64,000 nt of DNA from Desulfatibacillum aliphaticivorans DSM 15576 (GTDB lineage Bacteria > Desulfobacterota > Desulfobacteria > Desulfobacterales > Desulfatibacillaceae): assembly GCF_000429905.1 (NCBI RefSeq), contig NZ_AUCT01000008.1:186001-250000 (forward strand). The letters are read 5' to 3'. A program made the position numbers and the translations under genes. A model generated the notes under the pieces. It saw only the letters and a program-made list of their open reading frames with translations, did no database searches and was not told the origin of the DNA. This document shows positions 54,152 through 62,834 of this stretch, one piece after another. Each line of letters starts with the position of its first letter. Position 1 is the stretch's first letter.

Positions 54152-55024
54152 ATGAACGAAAATTTGGAAAATCTGGCAATAAAGGCAAAACAAGGAGACA
54201 AGCACGCCCTGGAAAGCATTGTCAGGGCCATCCAGCACAGGATCTTCGGACTGGCCCTGAAAATGCTTTACCACCCCCAGGACGCCGAAGACGCCGTTCA
54301 GGAGATCCTGATCCGCATCATCACCAATCTGGGCAGCTTCGCCCATAAAAGCTCGTTGGATACATGGGCTTTGAAGGTGGCCTCCAATCATTTGATGGGA
54401 GTGCGGAAAAAACGGGCCGCGTACTGGTTTACCTTTGAAAGGTGCCATGCCGCCATCGTGCAGGATCCTCCGGACGCCCCCTCCCTGGATTACGACGAGG
54501 CGGAGCAGGAGTTGATCGTCAAAGAAATGCGTCTCGCCTGCATGCAGGGACTCCTGCAGTGCCTGGATTGGGAGCACCGTATCGTCTATATCCTGGGGGA
54601 AACCATGGACATTCCCGGCCCGGAAGGCGCCGCCATCCTGGACATCAAGCCTGCTGCTTTCCGGAAAAGGCTGTCCCGGGCCCGGGAGAAAATCCGGGAG
54701 TTTTTAAGCGTCAATTGCGATCTCTACGAGGAAGGCAATCCCTGCGACTGCCTCACCCAGGGAACGCTGGCCATGCAAAACGGCCTCATGGACCTGAAAG
54801 CGCTTTCCTTCGCCGGTCAGGGCCCGGGCCGCGCCGGCCAGGTCAGTCTGGAGGACAGCCTCAAAGCCCTGGAGCATCTAACCCGGGAGGCGGCCATCAT
54901 GCGCTGCCAAGCGGACTACCAAGCCCCCCGGGATTTCGTCCAGGCCATTCGCCGAATGCTGGATTCCGAAAAATTTCAGGAACTCAAAACCCTTAACCAG
55001 GAGGATACGCCATGGAAGAAATGA
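54152..55024 (+). CDS. ECF-type RNA polymerase sigma factor with C-terminal extension
   Basis: 290 aa. Region 2 is LALKMLYHPQDAEDAVQEILIRIITNLGSF and region 4 is WEHRIVYILGETMDIPGPEGAAILDIKPAAFRKRLSRAREKI, the classic ECF arrangement. About 110 residues follow region 4, beginning with NCDLYEEGNPCDCLTQ, where the paired cysteines recall cysteine-containing tails in some extracytoplasmic-function sigma factors that take the place of a separate anti-sigma factor. No anti-sigma gene is nearby, so self-contained control is likely. The end of the gene overlaps the DUF3795 gene by 13 bp, indicating translational coupling. Confidence 0.9.
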   Translation: MNENLENLAIKAKQGDKHALESIVRAIQHRIFGLALKMLYHPQDAEDAVQEILIRIITNLGSFAHKSSLDTWALKVASNHLMGVRKKRAAYWFTFERCHAAIVQDPPDAPSLDYDEAEQELIVKEMRLACMQGLLQCLDWEHRIVYILGETMDIPGPEGAAILDIKPAAFRKRLSRAREKIREFLSVNCDLYEEGNPCDCLTQGTLAMQNGLMDLKALSFAGQGPGRAGQVSLEDSLKALEHLTREAAIMRCQADYQAPRDFVQAIRRMLDSEKFQELKTLNQEDTPWKK

Positions 55025-55362
55025 TAGCCTACTGCGGCCTGGATTGCACCCAATGTCCCTCGTACATCGCCACCCAGAAGGATGACGACGTCATTAGAGC
55101 GAAAGCGGCGGCCTTTTTAAACAAAACCTATGGATTCGATCTTACGCCCGAACAGGTCAGTTGCGACGGATGCCTGCTTAAGGAAGGCCGCAAGCTGGGG
55201 TATTGCGCCACTTGCGAAGTGCGGGCCTGCGGCGAGGAAAAAGGCTTGGAAAATTGCGCCCATTGTTCGGACGCGCCTTGCGACAAGCTGATCGCTTTTC
55301 ATAATTTTTCCAAATTCGCCAAGGATAACTTCGACAGGGTCCTGCAAAAGCTGCAGTCGTGA
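55012..55362 (+). CDS. DUF3795 cysteine-rich protein
   Basis: 116 aa. It matches DUF3795: YCGLDCTQCPSYIATQKDDD at the start, CDGCLLKEGRKLGYCATCEVRACG in the middle and NCAHCSDAPCDKL near the end, ten or more cysteines arranged as likely zinc or iron-sulfur ligands. The family is widespread in anaerobes and its function is unknown. The start codon lies inside the end of the sigma factor gene in another frame, so the two are co-expressed; a redox or metal sensing link to that sigma factor, whose tail also has paired cysteines, is plausible but unproved. A strong bidirectional terminator follows at 55514. Confidence 0.9.
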   Translation: MEEMIAYCGLDCTQCPSYIATQKDDDVIRAKAAAFLNKTYGFDLTPEQVSCDGCLLKEGRKLGYCATCEVRACGEEKGLENCAHCSDAPCDKLIAFHNFSKFAKDNFDRVLQKLQS

Positions 55363-55513
55363 GAGTGAAGGAGACCATAGGCTGCGGCGGCCTCTCTGTT
55401 TTGTTGGGTTGGGTAGAGTTTATGGAGTTCTTTCCACAGAGGCTGTTTTCTTTGCGTCGGGAGCAACACTCAAAGCCAAAAGCGTATGAACGAAACCCAA
55501 CAAATAAACCTAA

Positions 55514-55548
55514 AAAAGCCCCGGCCGGTTGATCCGGCCGGGGCTTTT
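55514..55548. terminator. Strong bidirectional terminator
   Basis: A 15-bp perfect stem (AAAAGCCCCGGCCGG and its complement) around TTGAT. The plus strand continues with TTTT and the minus strand with TTTTTT, so it serves both the sigma factor-DUF3795 transcript and the convergent FecR-domain gene. Confidence 0.9.
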
Positions 55549-55566
55549 GCAATTTTTGGAGTAATT

Positions 55567-56631
55567 TTATTCGCAGGGGCTCTTGCTGGTGAAGGCGCCG
55601 GGTTTGGGCATGCCCAGGTCATTGGGCTTGACGGAACGGCTTCCGCCGCCCTCCAGGTCGCCGATGCTGCCTTCGTCCACGCCCTCGATGGCCCGCTGAT
55701 CTTCAAATTCGTCCATGGCCGTCTGATACAAGGCGTCCCACTCCTCCACCAAGGCGCCCGCCTCAATGGCGGCTTTTTCCGCGACCTCCGCTGTCTTAAG
55801 CCTTTCCTCAGCCACACGAGCCGCCTCTCTGGAGTCCCCCAGAACCTGCTTATCAGGCGTCCAGTCCACCAGATACTTGGCGCTGTACAACGCTTCCTCG
55901 GCCGAGGCCTTGTTGGCGCGGATCCAGGCCAGCTTGCGAAGGCTTTCCGCCGCGGCCTTGTCCAGATCCTCTTTTTCGCTGGCCCGTTGAGCCACCAGGG
56001 CGGCTGTTTTGGCGGCCAGGGCCTTTTTAATAAATTCGTTCTCCTTGGCTGCCGCCGGAGGGACGTTTTCCGCAACGCCCATTTTCCAAGGCCCGATGGT
56101 GAAGCTCCTGTCCCCTTCGTCAAAGGACATGAACGCCTCCCCGTTTTTATCCAGGGAAATCAAAGCGGCGATGCGCGTGGTCCCGGCGTCCTCCCGCAGG
56201 CCCGAAACCATGGGCGGAACCGCAATTTCAGAACGCATCTGCCGGTAATCGGTTTCTATCCACATTTTTCCCGCATACAAGGTGAAACGCCGCCGCGTCT
56301 TGTCCGATTGAATCAACGGCAAGCCCTTGCGGGTCCATTGCTTGAACTCCACGGCCGAATAACGGCACAAGGTGACGTTGGTTCCGTCCTCAAAAACCAG
56401 TTCGGCGCTTCCGTCCAGGGTGACAATCTTGTCCCCGGAAAAAATGGGAAGCCCGACCACCACGTCGCCCCCCCACACATCCTGGCCCCGGAGTATGACT
56501 TCTCCTGAAAAAACAGCCACCTTGCCAATGGGCTCCTCCCCTGCCAAGCTGGGTCCGGCGCTCGTCAGCATGAGTGTTATGAAAATCAAAAAAATGGAAA
56601 TTTTACCAAAAATAGTGGAGCTTTTGTTCAT
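55567..56631 (-). CDS. FecR-domain secreted protein
   Basis: 354 aa. A signal peptide (ISIFLIFITLMLTSAGPSLA, cleavage near residue 31) is followed by a FecR-like beta domain of about 130 residues: GKVAVFSGEVILRGQDVW, GLPIFSGDKIVTLDGSAELVFEDGTNVTL, KMWIETDYRQM. The second half is a long Ala/Glu/Lys-rich coiled coil (FIKKALAAKTAALVAQRASE, EAARVAEERLKTAEVAEKAA) ending in an acidic tail. Unlike TonB-linked FecR it has no membrane anchor to a cytoplasmic domain, so it is likely a periplasmic or surface structural protein. It stands alone between a terminator and a divergent kinase gene. Function unknown. Confidence 0.82.
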   Translation of the reverse strand: MNKSSTIFGKISIFLIFITLMLTSAGPSLAGEEPIGKVAVFSGEVILRGQDVWGGDVVVGLPIFSGDKIVTLDGSAELVFEDGTNVTLCRYSAVEFKQWTRKGLPLIQSDKTRRRFTLYAGKMWIETDYRQMRSEIAVPPMVSGLREDAGTTRIAALISLDKNGEAFMSFDEGDRSFTIGPWKMGVAENVPPAAAKENEFIKKALAAKTAALVAQRASEKEDLDKAAAESLRKLAWIRANKASAEEALYSAKYLVDWTPDKQVLGDSREAARVAEERLKTAEVAEKAAIEAGALVEEWDALYQTAMDEFEDQRAIEGVDEGSIGDLEGGGSRSVKPNDLGMPKPGAFTSKSPCE

Positions 56632-56956
56632 TTGGCGTCCTCTTTGCGGCTATTTGGAATCATGGGGATCGGCAAATCGAATATTCTAAGAGACTGGTAA
56701 TAATGCTGAATACTATTGATGCATACCCGGGTCAAGCCCTTTTTCCACACTTGGCAAGTATTTGACAATGCCAGGAAAACCTGCTACAAAAATTTAGTTC
56801 CACGAGTGGTCAGTTATTTTCCCCATGCACAATCACGCTCCTTATTGCGCCAACACCGTATAGACGGTTGCGTCCAATGGGAGCGGGATTTATTTAACTT
56901 TGTTTATTCATTGGGAATGCACCTTAAAATAAACCAATAAAACGAAGGCCTGCGCC
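56632..56956. other. Interval between divergent FecR and kinase genes
   Basis: 325 bp without a gene. It must hold the two divergent promoters; I see no clear operator. Confidence 0.4.
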
Positions 56957-58168
56957 ATGGAAGCAACGGCCGACGCCAGTCAAGGAGAAGCCTTGTCGCC
57001 GGACCAGGAATCCCTAGTTGAAAGGCTGGAGTCCTGCGAGACCCGCCTGCATATGGAAAGCATGCGCAGACAGGCCGTCCAGGAGGCCTGGGAGATCAGC
57101 GAAGCCCGCTATCAGTCCTTGATCGAGGGGATGGAGGATATCGTCTTCACTCTGGACTCACGGGGGGAGATTATCCAGGTTAATCCGGCGGTGAAAAGCG
57201 CCCTGGGCTATTCGCCGGACGAACTGATAGGGCGGCGTTTGCGCGAATTTATTCTGGAGCCGGACCAGGAGCGGGCGCTCAATCAGTTGAGCCGGGTGTT
57301 CGTCCATTCTCCCCAAACGGGCGAGTACAGGGTTCTGGACAAGAACGGTTCGCCCGTCTGGTTCCGGGTGACCGGATCGCCGGTCCATGTCATGACCGGC
57401 GCCGGCGGAGTCCGTTGCCTTGCTTCGGAGATCACCAGGGAAAGGATGCAGCAGCAGGAGTTGGTGTGGTCCCGTCAGATGGCGTCGGCCGGGCAGCAGG
57501 CCGTATTTTTGGCCCGGGAGTTTGCCCAGGCCTGGCGGGAAACCCAGGACCATATATCCTCGCTGGATAATATGGCCAAGGAAGAACCGGAGTTAGGGCC
57601 TTTTTGGGCCAAATTCACCGAGGCCGCCGCTCGCCTGAAAGACGCGGCGAAAATGATCGCCTCCCTGGACCCGGCCGTCAATGAAATGCTCAGGGCAGTC
57701 AACCTGAACCAGAGCATTGTCAACGTGTTCCGGCTTTTCAGATCCAGGTTCGAAAGGAAAGGCATCCGCACTGCGCTGAGCCTTTCCACCCAGATTCCGT
57801 TTACCATGGCATGGTCCAGAAGGATGGAGCACGCCCTGTTTATTTTGTTGAATCACGCCTGCGCCGCCGTGGAAATCAGAACGGGTTCTCCTGATGCGCC
57901 CGGAGAAATCAGTGTGACTTCCCGGAGAAAAAAGGATAGAATCATTATCGAGTTGTCCGACAACGGGCCTGGCCTGTCCAGGGAGGACTGCCAACGCATT
58001 TTTGATTTCAATTATTTACGCCCCGGGGGCGGGGCCGAAGACGTCGGCGGCCTTCACATGTCCTGGTCCATTATCGCGGACCATGGCGGCTCTTTAAAAG
58101 CCGGCGCCTCCCCCGAGGGCGGCGCCTTGTTCACCATAGAACTTCCGGTGAGGCGTCCCGGCGCCTGA
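56957..58168 (+). CDS. PAS-domain histidine kinase-like protein lacking the phosphoacceptor His
   Basis: 403 aa. A coiled region leads into a PAS domain (residues 50-165: YQSLIEGMEDIVFTLDSRGE, VNPAVKSALGYSPDELIGRR). The following helix reads LAREFAQAW where kinases have AHEINNPL, with Arg187 at the histidine position. The ATPase part keeps DNGPGLSREDCQRIF and a G2-like GGLHMSWSIIADHGG, while the N box is LLNHACAAVE (His for the usual second Asn). It may therefore bind ATP but cannot autophosphorylate in the normal way. A response regulator follows after 31 bp, so it may act as a phosphatase or allosteric partner. Confidence 0.82.
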   Translation: MEATADASQGEALSPDQESLVERLESCETRLHMESMRRQAVQEAWEISEARYQSLIEGMEDIVFTLDSRGEIIQVNPAVKSALGYSPDELIGRRLREFILEPDQERALNQLSRVFVHSPQTGEYRVLDKNGSPVWFRVTGSPVHVMTGAGGVRCLASEITRERMQQQELVWSRQMASAGQQAVFLAREFAQAWRETQDHISSLDNMAKEEPELGPFWAKFTEAAARLKDAAKMIASLDPAVNEMLRAVNLNQSIVNVFRLFRSRFERKGIRTALSLSTQIPFTMAWSRRMEHALFILLNHACAAVEIRTGSPDAPGEISVTSRRKKDRIIIELSDNGPGLSREDCQRIFDFNYLRPGGGAEDVGGLHMSWSIIADHGGSLKAGASPEGGALFTIELPVRRPGA

Positions 58169-58199
58169 TTCCAATTATCCAATATTATTAGGATGAGTT

Positions 58200-58748
58200 A
58201 TGCCTGATTATTCAATACTGCTGGTGGAGGATGATTATTATATCAGAAACGCCATCGCACGCGACTTGCAATCGAGAGGATACAGGGTCGCGGCGGCCTC
58301 CGGCGGGGAGGCGGCCCTGGAACTGTTGACCGTGCAATCCTTTGACCTGGTTCTGACTGACCTTGTCATGGAGCAGGTGGGCGGGTTGGAGGTGCTTAAG
58401 GCGGCCAAAAGCCGCCATCCCGATACTATGGTGATCATCCTCACCGGATATGGCAAGGTGTCCATCGCCATCGAGGCTTTAAGGCTGGGGGCGGACGATT
58501 TTCTCCTCAAGCCCGCCGAACCCGAAGAAATTCATTTTCGCGTGAAAAAATGCCTGCAAAAGAGGGAGTTCAGGCTAAGAATCCGGGCTTATGAGGAAAT
58601 CCTGCCCGTCTGCTGTGAGTGTAAAAAAATCCGGGACGATCGGGGCAGAGAGCCAGGCGCCGGAGACTGGATGGATCTGGAGGATTACCTGGTGGAACGC
58701 GAAAAAATCAAAGTGAATGCAACCCTATGCCCCGACTGCGGAGGCTGA
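58200..58748 (+). CDS. Response regulator with C-terminal zinc-ribbon-like tail
   Basis: 182 aa. The receiver (residues 1-125) has LLVEDDYYIR, phosphoacceptor Asp in LVLTDLVMEQ, IILTGYGK and FLLKPAEP. The C-terminal 50 residues (VCCECKKIRDDRG, TLCPDCGG) are the Cys-X2-Cys pair module commonly found at the end of PAS sensor proteins and called a C4 zinc ribbon, here cut shorter than usual after CPDC. There is no DNA-binding domain. It lies just after the degenerate kinase gene. Phosphate must come from another kinase or a small phosphodonor. Confidence 0.85.
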   Translation: MPDYSILLVEDDYYIRNAIARDLQSRGYRVAAASGGEAALELLTVQSFDLVLTDLVMEQVGGLEVLKAAKSRHPDTMVIILTGYGKVSIAIEALRLGADDFLLKPAEPEEIHFRVKKCLQKREFRLRIRAYEEILPVCCECKKIRDDRGREPGAGDWMDLEDYLVEREKIKVNATLCPDCGG

Positions 58749-58855
58749 GGAAACGAACAGCGGCCCTACCCCTTTCTTAAGCCTGAACCGTCCTGACGCA
58801 GCCTGAAAGCGGGTCCTTTTTTTAAATACAATTTTACCAGACGAGGAGATTTACT

Positions 58856-59908
58856 ATGAAAAAGGCCTTGATTCTCCTGGCGCTTCTGGCGGCCGCCTTT
58901 ATAGCGGCCGCCCCTTTGTGCATGGCCGAAACCCAATACGGAGAATGGGAATTGGTCATGGATAAAAACGGCATCAAAGCCTATTCCCGCAAGGTGGAGG
59001 GGTCGGGAATCTTTGAATTCCGTGCGGTGGCGGTTGTCGACGCTCCCATCGAAGTGGTGGGCGAAACCCTGCGGGATGTTCCCGCCTGCGCCGATTGGCT
59101 TCCCTATTGCCAGGAAGCCCGCCTGCTGGAAATGACGGACCGGAACCACTTTTCCACATACAATATTTTTAATCTTCCCTGGCCCCTGAAAGACCGGGAC
59201 CTGGCTTTGGGAACGGACACGGAATACGACTTGGTCCACGGCCGCGCCGTGTCGAATTTTCGCAACATCGTCACCCCCGCCTGCCCGGAAAGCGACGACT
59301 ACATCCGCATGCCTTCCCTGAAAGGGCAATACGTCTTTGAATTCATCACCCGGGAGAGGACCGGCATTATCCAGACCTACCGGGCGGACCTGGCCGGCGC
59401 CATTCCGGACTGGATGGCCAACATCGCCACCAAGTACATGATGTACGACACTTACATGAATTTGAAGACATTGTTTAAAAAGGAAAAGTACATCGAGGCC
59501 GCCAAGCAGTCCCCGGATCGCGAAGTCTGCCTGAACATCCTGGAGAACAAAAAAAGGGTCAAGGAAATCCTGGTGGCCCGTCTCAGGGAATTCATCCAGG
59601 ACCAGGACTTTATTGAAATGATCCTGGCCGACCGTGATATCGACGGGGTGCTGCTTTCGGACAACGGCAGGACCAGCGAAACCATACTATACGGCTGGGG
59701 CTCGGACGAAAGCAAAAAGACGGCGGTCCAGGGGATTTTGCGCGCCTATTTAACCGCCCAGGGCCAGTGCGAGGAAACCATCAAGGCCGCGGTCAAGGAT
59801 GATCTGCTGGTGGAAACCATCCTTCACGGGCCTGAGCAGGCCGGCCAAACATCGCCCAAAATCATTGAGACCTACCTCAAGGGGAGCAGCGTCATAGCCA
59901 GCAATTAG
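58856..59908 (+). CDS. START-domain lipid-binding exported protein
   Basis: 350 aa. A signal peptide (LILLALLAAAFIAAAPLCMA, cleavage near residue 24) is followed by a START domain over residues 27-225: WELVMDKNGIKAYSRKVEGS, RDVPACADWLPYCQEARLLE, FNLPWPLKDRDLALGTDTEY, all usual for the bacterial StAR-related family that binds lipids in a beta-sheet cup. The remaining 125 residues are helical and rich in charged residues. A periplasmic lipid carrier is the best guess, in line with the many lipid genes of this window. It is convergent with a long-chain acyl-CoA synthetase gene. Confidence 0.85.
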   Translation: MKKALILLALLAAAFIAAAPLCMAETQYGEWELVMDKNGIKAYSRKVEGSGIFEFRAVAVVDAPIEVVGETLRDVPACADWLPYCQEARLLEMTDRNHFSTYNIFNLPWPLKDRDLALGTDTEYDLVHGRAVSNFRNIVTPACPESDDYIRMPSLKGQYVFEFITRERTGIIQTYRADLAGAIPDWMANIATKYMMYDTYMNLKTLFKKEKYIEAAKQSPDREVCLNILENKKRVKEILVARLREFIQDQDFIEMILADRDIDGVLLSDNGRTSETILYGWGSDESKKTAVQGILRAYLTAQGQCEETIKAAVKDDLLVETILHGPEQAGQTSPKIIETYLKGSSVIASN

Positions 59909-59916
59909 CCCGATAT

Positions 59917-59955
59917 GCGGGGGATACGCCCTTATCCAAGGGGGCGCTCCCCCGC
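59917..59955. terminator. Hairpin between convergent START and acyl-CoA synthetase genes
   Basis: GCGGGGG/CCCCCGC outer arms and GCCCTT/AAGGGGGC inner arms give a long GC-rich stem. T runs are weak on both sides. Confidence 0.6.
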
Positions 59956-59967
59956 TGTTCACTCGTT

Positions 59968-61767
59968 TTATTCCTTATACAAATCCTCTATCGCGTCATT
60001 GTACTTGTCAAAAACAGCCTTCCTTTTCAACTTCATGGTTTGGGTGAGCATGCCGTTGTCCAGGGTGAAGTCGTCGGCCAGAAAGATGAACTTTTTAGGA
60101 ATTTCGTATCCGCCGTACTTGCCTTTTAAGAAAGCCGTAATTTCGGCCGCGATCATGTCCGTGACTTCCTTGTTTTCAACCAGGTCAAAGGGATCGGCGG
60201 ACAAGCCTTTTTGCCGGGCGTAATCGCCCAGGACCTCAAAATCCGGGACCACCAGGCAGACGTTGTATTTTTTGCCTTCCCCGGAGAGCATGGCGTTGGC
60301 CACGTTGGGCAGCAGACGGATGTCCTCCTCAATGGCGCCGGGATAGACGTATTTTCCGTTTTGCAGCTTGTATTCTTCCTTGATCCGGCCGGTGATGAAC
60401 AAGAATCCGTCCTCGTCGATCCTGCCCCGGTCTCCGGTGCGGAATCCACCGTGGGCGGTCATGGCCGCTGCGGTGGCTTCGGGCTTGTTGTGGTAGCCCT
60501 GCATGACGTTGGGGCCGTATACGATGATCTCGCCGTCGTCGCCGATGGCGTCCACGCCCGATTGATCAATGACCACCTTGACGTTCTCGATGGGCCTGCC
60601 CACGCTGCCCACTTTGTAGGCTGAAAAACAGTTCATGCTGACGGCCGGCGAGGTCTCGCTGAGTCCGTAGCAGTCGAATACGGGCACTCCAATGTCCGCA
60701 AAAAAGTGGGAGATTTCCGGATTCATCAAGGCGCTGCCCGTCAGGGCGCCCTGGAGGCGTCCGCCGAACTTGTCCCGGATTTTCTGAAAAACGATCTTGT
60801 CCGCCAGCTTGAATTTCAGGTTCACCAGAAAATTTGACTTGCCTTCGGCCGCAAGCTCCCGCTTTTCCTTGGCCGCTTTTACGCCCATGTCAAACAAGGC
60901 TTTGGGCAGGCCGCCGGTTTCCTTCATCTTGGCCTGCAAGCCGTCGTAAATCTTGTTAAACACTCTGGGTACGGCGATCATAAAGGTTGGACTGACGAGG
61001 GCCAGATCGTCAGCCAGCGTTTCCACGGATTCCATGAACCCGATGGATCCGCCGAACTGCATCCAGTTGTATAGCTCTGCAGTCTGGCCGTAGGAATGAG
61101 CCCATGGCAGAATGGACAGGCTGCGGGCTTCCTCATTCAATACCTCGGTGAAAAGGTGATACCCGCCCGCGGCGTTGGAGGAGAAGTTTTGGTGGCTCAG
61201 AAGCACGCCCTTGGGTTCGCCCGTGGTGCCCGAAGTATAAACCAGGGCGGCCACGTCGTATTTATCCGGCTTGACCGATTCCACGGGATTCTTGGCGCCC
61301 AATGCTTCCAACTCGTATAGGGAGCCTTCGCCCTGAGTTTCGATGATGAAGATCCTTTCCAAACCCGGCGTGCGGTCGGCGAAGGCGGAAACCTTGTCAA
61401 ATATTGCGGGCTTGGACACGATCAAAACCTTCACGTCGCTGTCCCGTATGATGTATTCCCAGGTGCTTTCCAGTTCAGCCTCGTACATGGGAACGAACCG
61501 GGCGCCGGCGCCGTAGGTTGCAAACGCGCTGATAGCCCATTCCGGCCTGTTGTTGCCGATGAATCCCACCACGTCGTTTTTTCCGACGCCCATCTGCGCC
61601 AGACCGGCCCGCAAATTGTCCACACGGGCGCCCGCCTCGCCGTAGGTCATCCAGTCCAGCCCGGTTTTCTCCTTATTTTTAACTCCGAAAAGGGGGTTGT
61701 TTTTAAATCGCTTCACTGCATCTTCAAACAGATCCACCAAATTATTCGGGGTTTCATATCTCTCCAT
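59968..61767 (-). CDS. Long-chain acyl-CoA synthetase (AMP-binding)
   Basis: 599 aa. The ATP motif is LVYTSGTTGEPKGVLLSH, with the motif YGLSETSPAVS before the acyl site and RTGDRGRIDEDGFLFITGRIKEEYKLQNGKYVYP closing the hinge; the last lysine-containing segment is present (MLTQTMKLKRKAV). The EYKLQNGKYVYP form is typical of the long-chain (ACSL-like) branch. It activates fatty acids to CoA esters, the entry step for the beta-oxidation enzymes at 27038-34820. The ATG at 61767 follows GGAGGAGCAGGC. About 1 kb of repeat-filled sequence precedes it. Confidence 0.93.
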   Translation of the reverse strand: MERYETPNNLVDLFEDAVKRFKNNPLFGVKNKEKTGLDWMTYGEAGARVDNLRAGLAQMGVGKNDVVGFIGNNRPEWAISAFATYGAGARFVPMYEAELESTWEYIIRDSDVKVLIVSKPAIFDKVSAFADRTPGLERIFIIETQGEGSLYELEALGAKNPVESVKPDKYDVAALVYTSGTTGEPKGVLLSHQNFSSNAAGGYHLFTEVLNEEARSLSILPWAHSYGQTAELYNWMQFGGSIGFMESVETLADDLALVSPTFMIAVPRVFNKIYDGLQAKMKETGGLPKALFDMGVKAAKEKRELAAEGKSNFLVNLKFKLADKIVFQKIRDKFGGRLQGALTGSALMNPEISHFFADIGVPVFDCYGLSETSPAVSMNCFSAYKVGSVGRPIENVKVVIDQSGVDAIGDDGEIIVYGPNVMQGYHNKPEATAAAMTAHGGFRTGDRGRIDEDGFLFITGRIKEEYKLQNGKYVYPGAIEEDIRLLPNVANAMLSGEGKKYNVCLVVPDFEVLGDYARQKGLSADPFDLVENKEVTDMIAAEITAFLKGKYGGYEIPKKFIFLADDFTLDNGMLTQTMKLKRKAVFDKYNDAIEDLYKE

Positions 61768-62298
61768 GCCTGCTCCTCCAAAACGTTTTGCCGGAACAAC
61801 GCCATTAGTCCGGCGAATAGTAAATGACGAAATACAAACGTGCGGTTATGATGCCGAGCATCGGCATCTTCAATAAGCCGATTCATCCCCTGTTCAACAT
61901 AATCGCGGTTCGATATTTCCTGCTCCTCCGGGGCCGAAACCAAGGGCGGCGTCCCCTCCTGCAAACCGACCGGGAGAAAAGGCGTTTGGAAGAGCTATGA
62001 ACAGACGGACAGCCCCGGGAAAACCCGCCTTAAGAGCAAGATTCAGAGCCGAACGTCCACAGATTCCAAAGCACGAAATGGGCTGAACGTCAAGGAATCT
62101 GCAACGGAATCTGCAACGGGATTATACAGGATTGGAGGTTTTCTTTTTGCATTTAAACCCACGCCGAACGATTTAAAAAGAACCAAGCGTAGAAAATCGA
62201 ATTTTGCCGTTATGCGATTCCCATGCGTGGCAAGTGCGCCGCTTGCCGCGCCAGAAATGGTGGGACGCTGCTTGCCGCGCACGGCTTGTTGTCGGCTG

Positions 62299-62349
62299 GC
62301 CCAGGCAAGGCGGTTTTTTGCCTGGGCGCGGAGCGCAAAAGGTGCGGCC
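62299..62349. repeat. Structured repeat with double hairpin, copy B
   Basis: GCCCAGGCAA/TTGCCTGGGC stem with a T-rich loop, then the mini-hairpin GCGC-GGA-GCGC, then AAAAGGTGCGGCC. Copy A is at 23341-23387, where the mini-hairpin is GGCC-GAA-GGCC. Confidence 0.75.
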
Positions 62350-62413
62350 TGGGTTGATTTTCGACATTGCCAAGGATGGGCGGACGAACAATTTTATTCA
62401 AATCCGTTGTCCG

Positions 62414-62480
62414 GTAGTTGCGGGGTTTCCCCGCCAGTAGTCGCGAGGTCCCCTCGCCCTGTAGTTACGCGGTTCCCGCG
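62414..62480. repeat. Three tandem GTAG hairpin (REP-like) units
   Basis: GTAG tetranucleotides at 62414, 62437 and 62461 each precede a short perfect stem of different sequence: GCGGGG/CCCCGC, GCGAGG/CCTCGC and CGCGG/CCGCG, each with a three-base loop. The shared design with variable stems is typical of REP elements mobilised by RAYT transposases. Confidence 0.75.
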
Positions 62481-62505
62481 CGCAAAAGGGGCGTCCTCTC
62501 CGTCC

Positions 62506-62541
62506 GTCATTCCCGAGCGTCTTTGTCGGGAACCTAGCGTC
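62506..62541. repeat. GTCATTCCCGA-type intergenic hairpin
   Basis: TTCCCGA and TCGGGAA arms bounded by GTCA and CTAGCGTC, related to the element at 46310-46368. Confidence 0.6.
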
Positions 62542-62663
62542 TCATTTTTTTTCTTGTTCCCATGCTTCGCGTGGGAATGAATATTAAACTATCTGAAATT
62601 ATAGCAAATAAAGGTATCTGTGACGCTTTTGAACGCCGTTGGCGGCAATAAAAACCAAAAAAA

Positions 62664-62685
62664 GCAGGGCAAGCCCTGAATCTAC
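62664..62685. repeat. 22-bp palindromic repeat, copy 3
   Basis: Copy of the element at 23175-23196 and 23761-23782, differing at one or two positions. Confidence 0.7.
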
Positions 62686-62790
62686 GCTGTTCCCACAAGC
62701 CATTGGGCCAATTGGGAAATGCAGCGGCAAATGTCGCCCACAGGGGGGCGCGCCTACATTACCTTTTATGCCGCTAAGGATTAATCGGAT

Positions 62791-62815
62791 GTAGCGACAG
62801 GCCCCCGTGCCTGTC
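62791..62815. repeat. GTAG hairpin unit
   Basis: GTAG followed by a GACAGGC/GCCTGTC stem, another member of the design seen at 62414-62480. Confidence 0.65.
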
Positions 62816-62834
62816 CGAACCGCGCTCTGCGCGG

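Larger units (their letters stand above)
61768..62834. other. Gene-free interval with palindromic repeats
   Basis: 1067 bp with no supportable gene. The first 430 bp hold the synthetase promoter region and nothing I can name. From about 62200 on, several kinds of hairpin repeat occur, listed separately, and a CCGCGC-TCT-GCGCGG hairpin overlaps the end of the next gene at 62820-62834. Confidence 0.6.
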
